Assembly: GCA_003864495.1 (NCBI GenBank) | Contig: ML133420.1 | Span: forward strand, 3,249,852 to 3,313,851 | Direction of reading: 5' to 3' | Origin: Nemopilema nomurai | Taxonomy: Eukaryota > Cnidaria > Scyphozoa > Rhizostomeae > Rhizostomatidae | DNA: 64,000 nucleotides | Shown here: positions 25,701 to 38,170 of the stretch, one piece after another | How the letters are laid out: every line of letters begins with the position of its first letter | Position numbering within the stretch: the stretch's first letter is position 1 | Made by a program: the position numbers and the translations under genes | Notes under the pieces: model-generated | Told to the model about the DNA's origin: nothing | Seen by the model: the letters and a program-made list of their open reading frames with translations, nothing else | Databases searched by the model: none

Positions 25701-28700
25701 TTGAGGACATCGTTAGCCATCATGAACTCCCGTGTCACTCCAAGAGCAGAAGGTAACATTTCTTAGCGATGACTGTGCTTGTCACTTCTCCGGGCCTGCA
25801 CTTAGACGATAAGAGCAATATTGCAGTTTTATCAATACAAACATCGTAGTGTATAAAGTCCCTAAATAAGGAGACTTTCGCGATGAAAGATTAGAAATGA
25901 TTATCTAAACTTGCGACGCAGTCACTGGAAGAAAAGGTTGTTTAGGAAGTAAATTTTATCGGATCTGCATTTCATCAGTTGGAGACAAGACCAACGTTTT
26001 CGTTTTATCTTTCAAAAATGCAAGATAGCCATTTTTACTCCGAGATAATTACAAGGCATTTTCTTTAGTTAGCAGCATAGAAATTTCTTCAGTCCTTCTT
26101 CGGCAATTCCCCTGTGAATGTGGATGGCTAATATGGTCAGCTGTCAGACGTTATAATACAAACTGGCGCCATTGCGTCTCCCTATTTTTGTGAGCTTTGA
26201 TGTGAGTTCAGCTGTCATATCGCGGCTTTACGCAGGAACAAGAAGAAGAAGATACCTCTTGTCACTGGAGAGGAAGTGGACATGGATCTTAGTCAGACAA
26301 TTGAGTAAGCTGCATTCATTTGCGCTATATCTTTGTGTATACCTCATTTAGAAAAAAGCACTTCAGAAAACTTTTCGCAGACTTAAACAATTGAAAAAAT
26401 GTTCAAATGATGTATTAGTTATAATTACGAAGTGTCCATATGAAGTATCAAGACTTAAAAGCTCGTCGCCTTTTGCCTTGTAGCTCTGATTCGCCTGTCC
26501 TCTGGGTGCGAATCGATCCGGAAATGGCCTGGGTACGACAGGTCGCCCTGGAACAACCTGATTACATGTGGCAATACGAGTTGCGTCATGAAAGGGATGT
26601 GACGTCACAAATTGAGGCAAGCCATCCTCCTGTGGCAGCTCCAAATAGATGCCCTGCAGCGATACCTCAAAGAATAATCTACTTTGATTTTCAATTTTAA
26701 AAGAAGCACGCTCGCTAATGTAACCGTTACACTAAAAAGAAGTTTCTTTGTGCGCTTCTTTTTCTTTATACCGCTGCAATCTTAGATGACACTTGAGCAG
26801 TCATTTCAAAAAACATACATGGAGAATGCATCATTTTGCCGACACAGAAACTTGTGAAACAAATGTTCCTATATTCTGCTGTAGTTTTAGAAAGATTTAT
26901 TTTACTTTTAAAACTTTTTGATTTAGGAATTCCGGCAAGAATTTGAAAGTAAGAAGCTTCGTTTGTTTCACAGGCGGTAAAGGCCCTGCGAAAGTTTCCG
27001 AGCGCCCACACCAAGACTGCGCTGCTTGATATTGTCAATCAACAAGAGTGCTTCCATAGAGTCCGCAGTTTGGCTGCAAATTGCCTTGTCAAGGTTTGCG
27101 TTTTCCCATTTCTGTATCACGCACAGTTGACTTCTATCGATTTGAGCTCCATTCCTGTGTTAGAGAAGCTTTTAAAGGGACCACCTTTAGAAGAGCATTT
27201 CTCCATACACCGCTACAAGCTAATTGGTACTGAACTACCCTAAGATTATTTTGCCAGTGATGCCAGCCTTTTGTGTATTTTTCTAGATTCTGTCAGATGA
27301 ACCAGAGGTTTGGGAAGGCGAGGACACTCTTATCACCTGCTACCAGAAGCTGTACGGATCCCAGGGCTGTCCCGCCCTACCAAGATTCAACGACTTCTCA
27401 AATCTCGTCTCGTATTTCGTGCAAAAGGTATGACCCTCGTTTTCTCGGTCCAATTGCTTTCGAGATTCTGGTTAAAAGGAGCTGTCTCATTTTCTTTATA
27501 GTGTTAATTAAGTCTTTCCGCAATTTTCAAGGCATTATAAAACTAGGCGACGAAACATTTGTCTTCTTTATGAATGCTTTTTTGTTCTGTTGGTTAGATT
27601 GATTTAGTCAATCACGTAAACAGATTCCAGCAACGTCTACTACACGATGTCGCAACTACATAGAACGTTCTTGCCCCAACTTTCTTGATCCAAAATGCGC
27701 ATTATTTCTCAGGAACTGTCTGTCAACTTGTCCAAGTATCGCAACTCGCACTACCAATGCCCGATGAAGATCCTCCAGTTTGTTCTGGACCTCATTAAAT
27801 ACAACGACAACCGTTATAACAAGGTACGAAGCTTCCTAACTATGGCCTAGTGTTTATCCCGTACGGCCTAAAATTAAGGACCTAGCGATGAGGGTAGGTA
27901 AAGCTACTTTTTTGGCAGTGACAGTAATTGGTTCTTTGCTCATGTACTTGTAATACTCCTTCGTGGGTTGGTCAGATGCCATTCAAGTCACAGCGATTTC
28001 GCAATTAAAGTTGAGTATGATCTCTTCTGTTCGTTATTCTTAACAACATTTCTAATCTAATTCTCAAGTGACTTTAACAACAGTTAATCATTCCTCGTGC
28101 CGCGCGTCCATAGTGACTGACATTGTCTATTCTTCACAAGTTCTCAGATGGGTACTATCGCAGTTCTTTGATTGACGCCCTTACCAATGCAGTCACGTCA
28201 GCTGTTACCATGGTAGCCACTGATAGGTATGTCTTGAATATTTTCAACATTAAAATTCATGTTTGAGATTTTCCAGAGTTCTATTTGTTGCTACATTCCC
28301 ACCATTCAAACACTGTTTAACGTAGATTTAAAGGAAAGCTCCAGTCTGAAAATGGATTGCTTCAGCTGCCAGTAGCATGCATTGAATTCCCAAAGCAATA
28401 GACATTGAATTAGACACTGCGCACCCAGCTTCACACATTTCTGTCTGCTATCGATCGATCCAAAGTCACGTGTTTTTGCTCATGAGTCCAATGCTTGCAT
28501 ACTAAAAGACGATAGTGTCCCTTTGTCCCTTATCAAGAACTTTTTATCTCCATAGTGATGGTAAACAATTGATCCCAGCTCAGGAAGATGCACAGGTGTG
28601 TCTGTTATCCATCTTGACTGCATGCTCTGTCTTGTTGTTGTTGCTGCTTTTCAATTGGGTGTATGCTTTTTACGCGCTCGTAACTCTTTAAGCGGATGGC

Positions 28701-31700
28701 CTAGGCCCTAAGGTATAATGTAGCACTGTTAGTGTACCAATTTTCTTCGCCTGTATGCACCAAATGGCTATCTCAAAAGCAATTCGTCGCTTCAGACATA
28801 ATCAAGTACCAGAAAGACATTGATCAGGCGGTTGCGCACCAGCCAAACACAATTAATACCAACATTGACTATGATACCAAACGCTTATTAAACGAAAATG
28901 CGACAGATATGCAGCTGCCGTAGCGACACCTCTCGTTACGTATTTATACGCTACAGATGTTTATCTACTTGCTACAACTGTTCATTGCCAATGGTATTGA
29001 TTCATTCTTATTCATAAATGTTCTTTTTCCGTAGCTTATTCTTTCAGAAATCGTCAAAAGCCTAAATCTTGAAAAGCTGCTGCCTACATATCGTTACACA
29101 GTCACCCAAAGGTTAGTTTTTCTTTTTCGGGTTTGGAAAAATAAGGTGCGCCCAGTGGGTGTGCAGATAAGACTATCATACCTTTTTCCACTTGACACCT
29201 TTTTTCTCTAATTACTTTAAATTGCAAGAAAACACAGTAGTTTTATATAAAACTGATATATCCCAATTGGCTTTGACTGTTTCAGTAGTAAAGTTGGATT
29301 CAGCAGAAAGGATTAAAAGTGGTATCTCTGGCTGTTTATTGAATATTTTGATGGACCCCTGAATACTCTGCCTTCTCTTTGTAGCTGCCTGAGAACCATT
29401 CGATCCATGCAAGTGAATGGCCATATTCCCGCAGAATCCTCCATTTTTGTTACTTACGCTGAGTAAGTTCCAGTTCCAAATTGTACTCACTTGCATTATT
29501 TCGTTCATTATTAATTGAACTCTCGGCAGCTGTCGTTTGAAGTCGTGCAGAAGTTCATTTTAAGGTTTGAAGTCGTGCTTTGTATTTGGGATTATCTTCT
29601 GTCCCATCAGTTTTACCTAATTTAACGTTTCCCTTCTCTTTAGAGTAAGTAGAGTTCTCTTTCTATTCTTCGTTATAATATTGAACTTTATAGCGGTAAA
29701 GGAGAATCGTTGGTTTTCTTATGGGCATGATCTGACTTGGGATGTTGTTTAACTTTCTTCCCCTCTCCCCCTGCCTCTAAGCGTACGAGTGTATTGCAAA
29801 AGATGTAACAGTGGATCACAATGACCCTAGGCTTCTGAATTTTCTCATAATCAGCATAATGCCCTTTACATGAGACCCGAAATTAAGCTCATGCTGGCAA
29901 GAGAGTGTCATTTATATGGATCAGTTTTTCATATCGGGGGGGGGGGGGAGGGTACTAATCAGTGACAAAATCGTCGCCTACGTTGCACAAAAGCCTTGGA
30001 AGTACCATATTGAATTTGGCGCCATTTCTTTATTTTGGCTCATTGGTAGCAATCACGTAAAGGTAGCAATCACGTAAAGAAGTCTCCTTGATTCTCTGCA
30101 AACGCTTTAAAACTCGAATACCATGTGGAAAAGCATTCGAAATTTTCATGTCGGGCCTCGTGTAACGGCGAGCGAATTTCACCAAATTTTTATGCCGGGT
30201 CGAACTCATGCGTTCATTTGGAGTCTCGTTTAAAGTGCCCCTTAATGATGGACAATTGGAATTCGGCAATTTGATCCGCTGAGTCAGTCACACAAGACGT
30301 TCTCAGATTTTTCGCACTTACTGTCTGGTATTATTATGTTTGGTGTTTTTCAAAACAGATACGGTCAGTTCATTGATGTAAGGAAAGTCGCAATTGACTG
30401 TCTGGTTGATTTTGTCAGAGGTAGGTTCGACTAAAGTGTTTTGTTGTTTCGCTGCTTTTTGTTGATTTTTTTCTGATTTTTTACTTGACTTTATTATTCT
30501 CTATACTAAGTTTATTTTTTGCTTCACCGTCATGTAAATGACTTATAGTTGAATCAAGCGAAAGAGACCTTCGGTGGCTCCTGGATGTTGTGACAAAAGA
30601 CAAAGTCCCAGAAGCTAAGTATGTGAACTTTTGTAATTTGTTTGTCTGTGCTGCTTGAGGTTTTTGTCCTTGTTCCCTGTTTACGAGACTCTTTTGCAAA
30701 ACTTCCTGAACCACATGACAACCTCTGCTTTATTAAAAGCACATTTTCATAATTTTGAGTCGAGTCGCCCTCTCTAAAATGATTTTCTTTCACAGCTAGG
30801 AGACGGTATTTTCTTCTCCTATATAACCTCGTGCTCACGCTTCTCTTTAGTTGAAGGGTTCTCCCACGTGCAGGACTCTGGCATAGCCTATCTTGCCTTG
30901 GCTATGTCGTCTTTGTCAACAAGTGCAGCACTGATCAATGTCTGCTTGCTTCCTCTTCATTGCTAGTCAGCCCTTTTGCTTGCTCTTCGGCTCCGATGGA
31001 AAGCGGTCGGTTTGCTAGTTGAGTCATCCAACTAACCGACAATTTGTCTATTAGACCTTTTTGTCCATCGTTGTGTCTCTAGGAGTGTCCCTTTTTATAC
31101 ACCATTAACCTGTTCTTATCCCTATCCCCTTTTTTCCCACCCAGGTACCACGTTTTGCGATCTCTATGCCAGAACCCGCCATTCACAAGAAAGTCAGATT
31201 CACATTTAAACTCTTTATGGCTGGTGGAACGTCTCTGGGAAATCCTTAAGTATGCTCTTACTGTAGCTCCCTACTTGGTGTTACTCTTCCAGTGCAAATT
31301 TACCTCCTTTGCAGTATATACATATGCTACTTTTTAAACTGACTCCAAGAACAAGAATCAAGTAACAAAGCTATCGAGAAAGTTTTATCTGATTGATGTT
31401 CATCTGATCAATCATTTCATTAAACGAATAAATCGAAATTTATGCAACTATGCGAACGTGGGATAATTCTGATTCTCTGGTTCTGAAATATTTTCAGGTG
31501 ATAATGTCTTAAACATTTGTGAATAGCTTTCTGATAGCTGCCACCTATCCGAATGCATGGGGATGCAAGTCAACTGACTGCCCAGCAATCACTTGTGCTT
31601 TCCCGCATGTTTCCTTTTCGTAATATTCATTTCCTTTTCGTAGCATCGATAGTGCCTACGATTACCAGCTTCGATGCGAAACGATGGAGCTGTACAACTG

Positions 31701-33167
31701 TCTCTACGGACGCGTCACGCCATCCTGTGTGCCATTCCATGGGGTGAGACTCTATTCTGATTGGAAGCTTTGTCAATCGGCAGGCTGCGTTGATTACACT
31801 TTTCTCACAATCCTGCTAAGCGTTGTCTTATTAATAAGTGGTCATCCTCTTTATTTACGTGGATCAGTAATTGTAAGACTTTTGTTGTTCAAGTTTATAC
31901 TTCAAAGTCATTTTCGTTTTCTTTACTCACTAGTTTTTAGAAAAGCTTTTACAAAATTTATTTATATTTAATTGCCTTGTTACTGCCTATGTAATCGTTG
32001 ATCCCTTTATATACGGTCTTTTTTATCCCAAAAAACAATTGAAATAATTTGATCACGTGTGCTATTGTTGTTCTGCTCTTAATAGCTTGGTGTTGTTATC
32101 GACCTTCGCGAGAGAACAGCTATCTCTAACATGTCACCCCGGGCACGCCCAAACTCACCGGTAAGTAACAGTCTGGATAACGTTTCATTTGATTCCTCCG
32201 AACATGCCATGTGATGGAAGTCTGGTACCCAGGGCGTGTTTGAATATTCTCTTTCTCGTGCTTTCCTTTGAATTTCTCTGCAGCCACACCGAGTATGTAC
32301 CGACATTTAGGACCCGGATTTTATAGATTTAGAGGATGGAAATTCTGGTATTAAACCGAATAGGAGGCCTGAAAGACTAGATGGCTCGAGTGAATAGAAA
32401 CCAAGTTTCTTTTGATGTAACGCAAACAGTTAAAACGCACTTCCTGGGTCTTTTGAGTACCTAAACGTGAAAGAACAATGCGACAAGTTGCGATAATGTT
32501 TCTCGACTATTGTTTCTTGTCTATCAACTTATTTTTGTGATTTTCAAGGCTGTCCTTCATGGCTACGATGAAGAAGCTCTTGGCAAAAAGGGACTAAAGA
32601 GAAAGTTTCCATCTACAACTTCATCTCCATTACCAGGTAGGCATGATAAAGCTCGGGTTCAAAGCAATTTTTGCACTTCTGAGGCAATTTGAATGGACGA
32701 GGAAGCAAATATTGCAAGAATAGCGCCAAATTAGAATCAGATTTTCTCTTAATGTACTTCTGTAAATGCCAACATGAAAATGGTTGTTATTGGGATTCGA
32801 GCTGACGATGTAACTTGTTCCATAGACTGACTGTGTTGTCTCTTCCATAGACTATGTCGACTCTAAGCCGAGTACGCCAATGAACACGGAATTGTCTGCT
32901 GGCAACAAACTCAAACTAAAGATCAAGCTTGGAGGCGATGACGCAAGTGGAGCGGAGAGCGGCGGGGAAACCCATTCACCCATGCCTAGCCAAGAACTAG
33001 CGGGGGCATCCGGGTTAACGGAAGAACAGCTGGCTAGGAAGTTCAAGAAGAAGAAGAAGAAGAAACATAAGCACAGGAAGATAGACAAAGACTTTGACGG
33101 AGATAGGCTTGGGCGGTTGAGCACAGACGGAAGTGTTCCTCCGTCACCGTATGACAACTTCATGTAA
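16758..33167 (+). CDS. TAF2: TAF2, transcription initiation factor TFIID subunit 2
   Basis: Exons: 16758-16811, 17878-17950, 18053-18155, 18692-18810, 19234-19331, 19811-19854, 20172-20280, 21039-21124, 21291-21393, 21676-21794, 22051-22164, 22554-22653, 23103-23357, 23627-23722, 24338-24399, 25102-25213, 25643-25752, 26236-26304, 26484-26616, 26974-27093, 27287-27427, 27713-27823, 28141-28226, 28556-28595, 29035-29111, 29385-29462, 30359-30420, 30549-30618, 31145-31249, 31644-31743, 32086-32160, 32549-32636, 32851-33167. All phases agree; total 1,142 codons plus stop, close to the roughly 1,200 of human TAF2. Family landmarks in order: [55 protein letters not shown], a final K-rich [11 protein letters not shown] tract. 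The first half is an M1-aminopeptidase fold without the catalytic HExxH (position reads ALSEQFFG), the second half HEAT-like. In TFIID it helps bind core promoter DNA at the initiator. Residues upstream of HQVLC may be missing, so the ATG at 16758 (after a possible acceptor) is uncertain. Confidence 0.93.
17951..18052 (+). other. Probable U12-type (minor spliceosome) intron 2 of TAF2
   Basis: The donor GTATCCTTAC matches the minor-class consensus RTATCCTTT at eight of nine places. A CCTTAAT element like the U12 branch site TCCTTAAC lies about a dozen bases before the AG, and there is no polypyrimidine tract (the end reads CAGAATTTAG). The intron is 102 bases, phase 1. The splice is forced by protein continuity (QC then VYRV). 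Confidence 0.75.
22905..22930 (+). repeat. (GTT)n microsatellite in a TAF2 intron
   Basis: About eight and a half tandem GTT triplets in the intron between exons 12 and 13. Confidence 0.85.
24400..25101 (+). other. Probable U12-type intron 15 of TAF2
   Basis: Donor GTATCCTTCC again fits the minor-class consensus. The acceptor end, CCTTTGACTCTGAAGAAG, lacks a pyrimidine run and holds a CTTTGACT close to the U12 branch consensus, with the A about 11 bases before the exon. Phase 2, 702 bases. Protein continuity (QW, then SGV-KF of the family) fixes both ends. Confidence 0.7.
26617..26973 (+). other. Probable GC-AG intron 19 of TAF2
   Basis: The exon ends GAG and is followed by GCAAGC, the usual look of a GC donor. 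Joining there gives [10 protein letters not shown], matching the family without extra residues. A weaker alternative uses GTGGCA 15 bases on (26632) and would add five residues in frame. Confidence 0.6.
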
Positions 33168-34341
33168 ATATGATAGCATTCACAGAATTGTGCTCTTGAG
33201 AACATTTTTTCATGTGTAAAGGCAAACATTTTTCACGTGACTTCGTTGATTCAATCTCATTTTCACTCTCAACCACCATTTACACCGTGAAATAGAGACA
33301 GCACCTTTTGCTATCAAATAATCCTTTGAAGCCATGAAAGTTGTACGAAAGTGTGGTCATCCTCGCAGTATAAACGTCGGGCGATGGATTAAGGATATAT
33401 ATCCAATTGCGGACCGAACGTATTTACGGCCTCGTGTCTATTATTGTCAATTAAGATACCAATGGACGAAGCGAGCTCATCATAAACTAAGCTTACATTC
33501 TGCTCCTATTTGTTTTTCTAAGAGATGTACCTGTACTGTTTTTTTTTAAGTTTTGGCTTTTCAATGCTCATTACTTTGCCCTTGAAAAGTTCTTTCCAGC
33601 AGCCAGTTAGTTAATTCAGCTACAAACCCATCGCTCTTTGATGCTTATAACGATTACATCTACTAACAACATCTGGAATACCAACTAATCTTGTAGTCTT
33701 TAATGTGAGATCCCGATTCCTTTCAACATTGTGGTATCTTGCTTCTTGAAACCTCTGTCAAGGCTTTGAATTTCTTTTAATGATATTCGTGATAAGTTGC
33801 TCTGTGGTTTATTTTACAAAAATAATTCATGAGTGATCTTCCTTGTAGAGTAAAAAGTATATGGTATTCCATGTATCTTTGCACTTTATGACATTTGAAT
33901 ACATAAAAACTGTATTCCAGTTGTAATATAGGCATCATTGGATTGGTACATGTTTGTTTTTTCAATAAAACAGGTCATGTAGATTCTGGATACAGGCTTT
34001 ACAAAATGCATTGTTAAAGTGGCAGATCATAGTACAAAGTAGTTGGTAATCCAGGAACATACTCATGTGGAAACTAAATGTGATATCTTACAACCTTATA
34101 CACAACTTTATCCATTTTTTTTATATTCGCAGGGAACAATTTGCAGTGCACATAAAAGCATTTCTCATAAACATCACTGAGTTCTTTGTCAGAATGAAAT
34201 GCAAGGGACAAATTGCTTGATCTGTTTAAGTTTTTGCAAAATGATAAGCATAGTTTTTAGAAAACGGATATCTTCTGCTTTTATCACAACCTGTGTACCA
34301 TGTCCACTGCTAATAAAAAAAACTGTTTCACACTTGTAGAA
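33168..34341. other. Intergenic region between convergent TAF2 and the multi-pass gene
   Basis: 3' UTRs of both genes; no extra coding exon seen. A TAF2-strand AATAAA lies at 33964-33969, about 800 bases after the stop. Confidence 0.6.
33964..33969 (+). terminator. Candidate poly-A signal AATAAA for TAF2
   Basis: Canonical hexamer in an A/T-rich context downstream of the TAF2 stop codon at 33167. Confidence 0.4.
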
Positions 34342-36639
34342 CTAGCTCCTCTGCTCTGTCTCCAGTCTTGCAAGTAGTTGTTGCATATTTTCCAACTTTG
34401 ATTCCAAATCTTCTAAACGATTTTCAATTCTCTGCTGATGCAAGACTAACCTTCTTCCATCAGAGGAATGTCTATCACTTGAGCCAGTCACTCCTCTTAA
34501 CAATGAAACAATGTAGGACCAGAAGTAGACGGCTATTACAATCAGTGCTGCATGCAGTGGGTAGGTGAATACCATTTCAAATAGCCACCAGAACGCACCA
34601 GTGATGAGAACAAGCCTAAAAACAAGAGTATTACATAATACCATATTCATAATATAGGTCCCAATTGAATGGTCAGACTCACACAATTCATCTCGGCACT
34701 ATCTTCACATTTTGCTCCTCATCAAACATCCCCCAGCCCCCACTCAATTCTCATGCTATTAGTTAGTGTATCTTCCCACTTGCTGAGAGGCAGTTCATAT
34801 TAAAAAGGATCATATAAAGATACACTATCTTCAAAGCAATAATAGGCAACAATTCAAGATTATACATTTCTCTAAAAAATATTCTTTATGTCACCATATA
34901 AGGCAGCTTCTTGTATGAGTTTGAAACTTTCTCAACATAAATGTGTTTGTCTGAGAAGAGCTAAGTAATTAATTGATAGGAACGTTCAAAAACTTTGAAG
35001 TTGATTAACACTTGCAAAAGACATGTAACAAAGCTTTTAAAATTAGCTAGACTAAATTTATTAACACTTGAAACAAGCTAGAAAATTAGCTGACAAAATC
35101 TACAAAAAAATTATGATCAGCAAACATACCAAGAAGCATAATATTATATTATGTATTATATTATCATACTGAATTTAAAAACACCATGCTGCTGTTGGGT
35201 AATCACCTACCCTTCCATAAATATGTATGGCTTCTAGGGAAACAAGCCATCACTTTCTCAAAATTTCAAACATAAATGCGATGGAAGACTGAATACTTAT
35301 GCATATCAACTTTGTACCATTTAAAACAGAACTTTGGTCCCCCCAAGACATAGGATGTGTATCCAATTGCTGCCAAGGTGATGAAGTTCCACAAGCTGCA
35401 GAGTCGTATGAGAATCAGTGATAATGCCACAGCGTATACAAAAATGACAAATGAAACTGTATCTTGGTCTTGCTTTATAATGTTCCATGGATGCAGAGGG
35501 GCTGAAATTGAAGGTAGATCTAGTTGAACAAATAGAACAGAACTTTGCAACTGGAGGGAACAGTAAAAACATAACTTTTGCATGCTTTGATACTCTGTAT
35601 GGAATTATTTGATACACTATTGTGATAATGCCATAAAGGTAGAGAACTATGGTACCCCTTATACAAGTTAAAGGGCAAAAGCTCCAGATTATAAGGAATT
35701 ACAGAAAACGCACCACACACATTATGGGCCTCGGTAACCAAAGGCTACCTTGAAACACAGAAGATATTTATATCCTATTAAAGGCTGCCTTTAATTAATG
35801 AAAGGTATCAAAGATAAAAGTAGGATTGATAACATGCAGAGCTGTCAGAAAATCAAAAGAAAATGAGTACAACTCTTTGCAAATCATATCAGCATAAGAA
35901 AGGTTTACATAAACAATATGTTGGAAAACGTTGCTAAATTCTCCATTGAAAAAGACATTTCTGCAAGCCAATTGACAAAGCTAAACTTTCAAAAATAACT
36001 TTTTCAAACAGGTATCTCAACTGAATGCTGTAATATGCCATCTTTTCTATAACTAATGCTGTTTTGCGCATGTATAAACATAATTCGAAAATTTTCATCT
36101 AATTTTCCTGGCAATCTACTGAAACTTTATGAATATATATATATATAATGTCATAAGAGAGAAAACCATAAAAGGCTGGCACTACCTCCTTCGCCCAATA
36201 GTTTGTCACATTTGCTTCTTGTGAAAGCCATTATTTGCCTCTCAATAACCATCCAACCTTTTTTGACTTGCAAACTTGCTCTACAAACAGCTGGTAGTGT
36301 TGTGTTTTTGAGAAAAGAATAAATTACCAAAGGATTGAATGGCTCCGATTTCAAGTTTTTCCAATCTCGACTAAATTCATTATAACCAACTGCACTCTGC
36401 CAGCTCTTTTGCATAGTGAACACTGCAGCATCTAGCGTTTCTTCTACACCCAACTTTTTCAACGCATCTCTCCACGGCCAACGTTGCTCTCGTCCACTGT
36501 TGCTGCCATCCCCTCTTCCACTGTTTCGGAATGCTTCTTGCCCATGACCGTTAGTAGCCCAATCCTCCTGATGACAGAATACTTGATAAACTCGTAGTAA
36601 CTGTAGGTAAAACAGAAAATTTAGGCTGTAAATTATCAT
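34342..36639 (-). CDS. Signal-peptide multi-pass membrane protein with C-terminal coiled coil (tentatively BRI3BP/TMEM109-like)
   Basis: Three exons on the minus strand, 36639-36186, 35501-35318 and 34615-34342, joined in phases 1 and 2, give 303 residues. Acceptors end TTTCAG and TTTTAG; donors are GTAGTG and GTACAA. The start ATG at 36639 opens a hydrophobic leader (MIIYSLNFLFYLQLL). A soluble region of about 130 residues with amphipathic helices follows, then hydrophobic segments SFVIFVYAVALSLILI, FITLAAIGYTSYVLG and FWWLFEMVF/ALIVIAVYFWSYIV. It ends in a leucine-heptad coiled coil (ENRLEDLESKLENMQQLLAR). Leader, helix cluster and C-terminal coiled coil recall BRI3BP and TMEM109, ER/mitochondrial membrane proteins, but this match is from memory and weak. 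The two introns (34616-35317, 35502-36185) hold nothing I can name. Confidence 0.7.
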
Positions 36640-38170
36640 TTTGGGAATGCTAGAGTTCCTTAACAACTAATGGGGTCGCTAGGCCACAATAATAACCTCA
36701 GATCCCTGTGTTAGAGAAGGTTGTTGTTGCTGCCATGTAACAAGAGATTTTCGTCTATTACCACCACTTACCGCCACTTATCTAAAAAGATTTTTTTACT
36801 GATCAATGATTAAGATCAGTGATCACCAGACCCGCGAACAATAGCTTTCTGAAGCGTGACGTCACCAAAAGCCTATTTCTAGAATTTTATAATTTTAACC
36901 AATAACATGAAAGATCACCATGAATACCTACTTACTTAAAAATATGCAAAACTGACCAATTAGGGCTAAAATCTTCTGAGATATGTATGGCCATTGAAGG
37001 AATTCAAGTTTACTAACGAATCGCTCGCTGTTTGTTCCTTGGCTCTGTCCGCAAAGTTATGAACGGAAACCAAAATACAAAGTTTGATGGGGAAAGATCC
37101 AATACACATGTGGGCATATCTCTGCCGATTTGCAACACGATTTACTTATTTTGCATATTCTGAAGTGTTTCATGGTGGTCTTTCGAGTTACACGTTTTAT
37201 ATAAGGAGCCGGTATATAAGAAACCTAGTACTAAAGCCCCAAAAGTTTAAGGAACTTTTAGAACTAAATAAATATTTTTTAGAAACTCCGAAAATGACTT
37301 TCTGAGCCGGAAAATAATACGTCAACAATCCTTTTGGCTTCGTTTTTATTTAGAGTAACACAGGATGTTGAGTTTACTCGAAGTAGTAGGTGACTTTAAC
37401 AAAATTGTTTTCAGTAACAGTTTTTCAGTCAATGTTCAGCAAGTAGTCCTTGTGTTTACGATAACAAAAGATACGATATTAAATCTTACTGTTGTGCTTT
37501 AAACTTTTATACAATTAATATGCGAAAGGGAAAGCCCAAAATTTGATGTTAAATGATTATCTAAACAGAAGAAACTTTTACCCAAGCTGTCCAAATATTC
37601 CCAAAAAAGATTTTTGCAACGTCAATTTAAAGTATAACTCTTACAATTCAAAAACGCAATTTTAGATTTTCCTTCACCTTTAATCCAAAGTTTGAAACGA
37701 TGATGTCTGAAAGTGTCCCCGAAAGTCGAATGAACGTATGATGGCCTTTAGGGGGATCATAGTAGCTTTCATTTCACTTGTTTAAGGAGGGTAGCCCTTC
37801 AGCTTCCGATAGCAGCGCCTGAACTTTGCATCGTCTTATACAGGAGGGGTTCTCTATCAAAATGTCGTAACAAAAGCTTGAACTATTACTTGGCTACCAG
37901 CTTTTTCATCTAAAAACAGAATTGGGACCACCAGCCTGTAATTCCTTTTCTGTGATCAGAAAGTACAAGCCTCGTTTGGAGGGCCAGTTTGAAAGGCAAA
38001 AGGGGGAAGCGAAATTTGGAGTCCACACGACTTCAGAAGTTGAAGCAAAGAACGAGATGCGATTATCAGGAATGTAAAGCCACCTAAGCAGACTACCATT
38101 AAGCAATAATTATTTGAACTTCGATATTGCTTCTGATAATCCACCCTGTATCTTCCTTCTTCGAAAAAGC
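36640..38170. promoter_or_regulatory. Divergent promoter region with a consensus CRE
   Basis: The multi-pass gene (minus) and the PHETA gene (plus) start in opposite directions about 1.5 kb apart, so this stretch should hold both promoters. A perfect TGACGTCA lies at 36857-36864, some 220 bases upstream of the minus-strand start codon. No coding exon seen. Confidence 0.4.
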
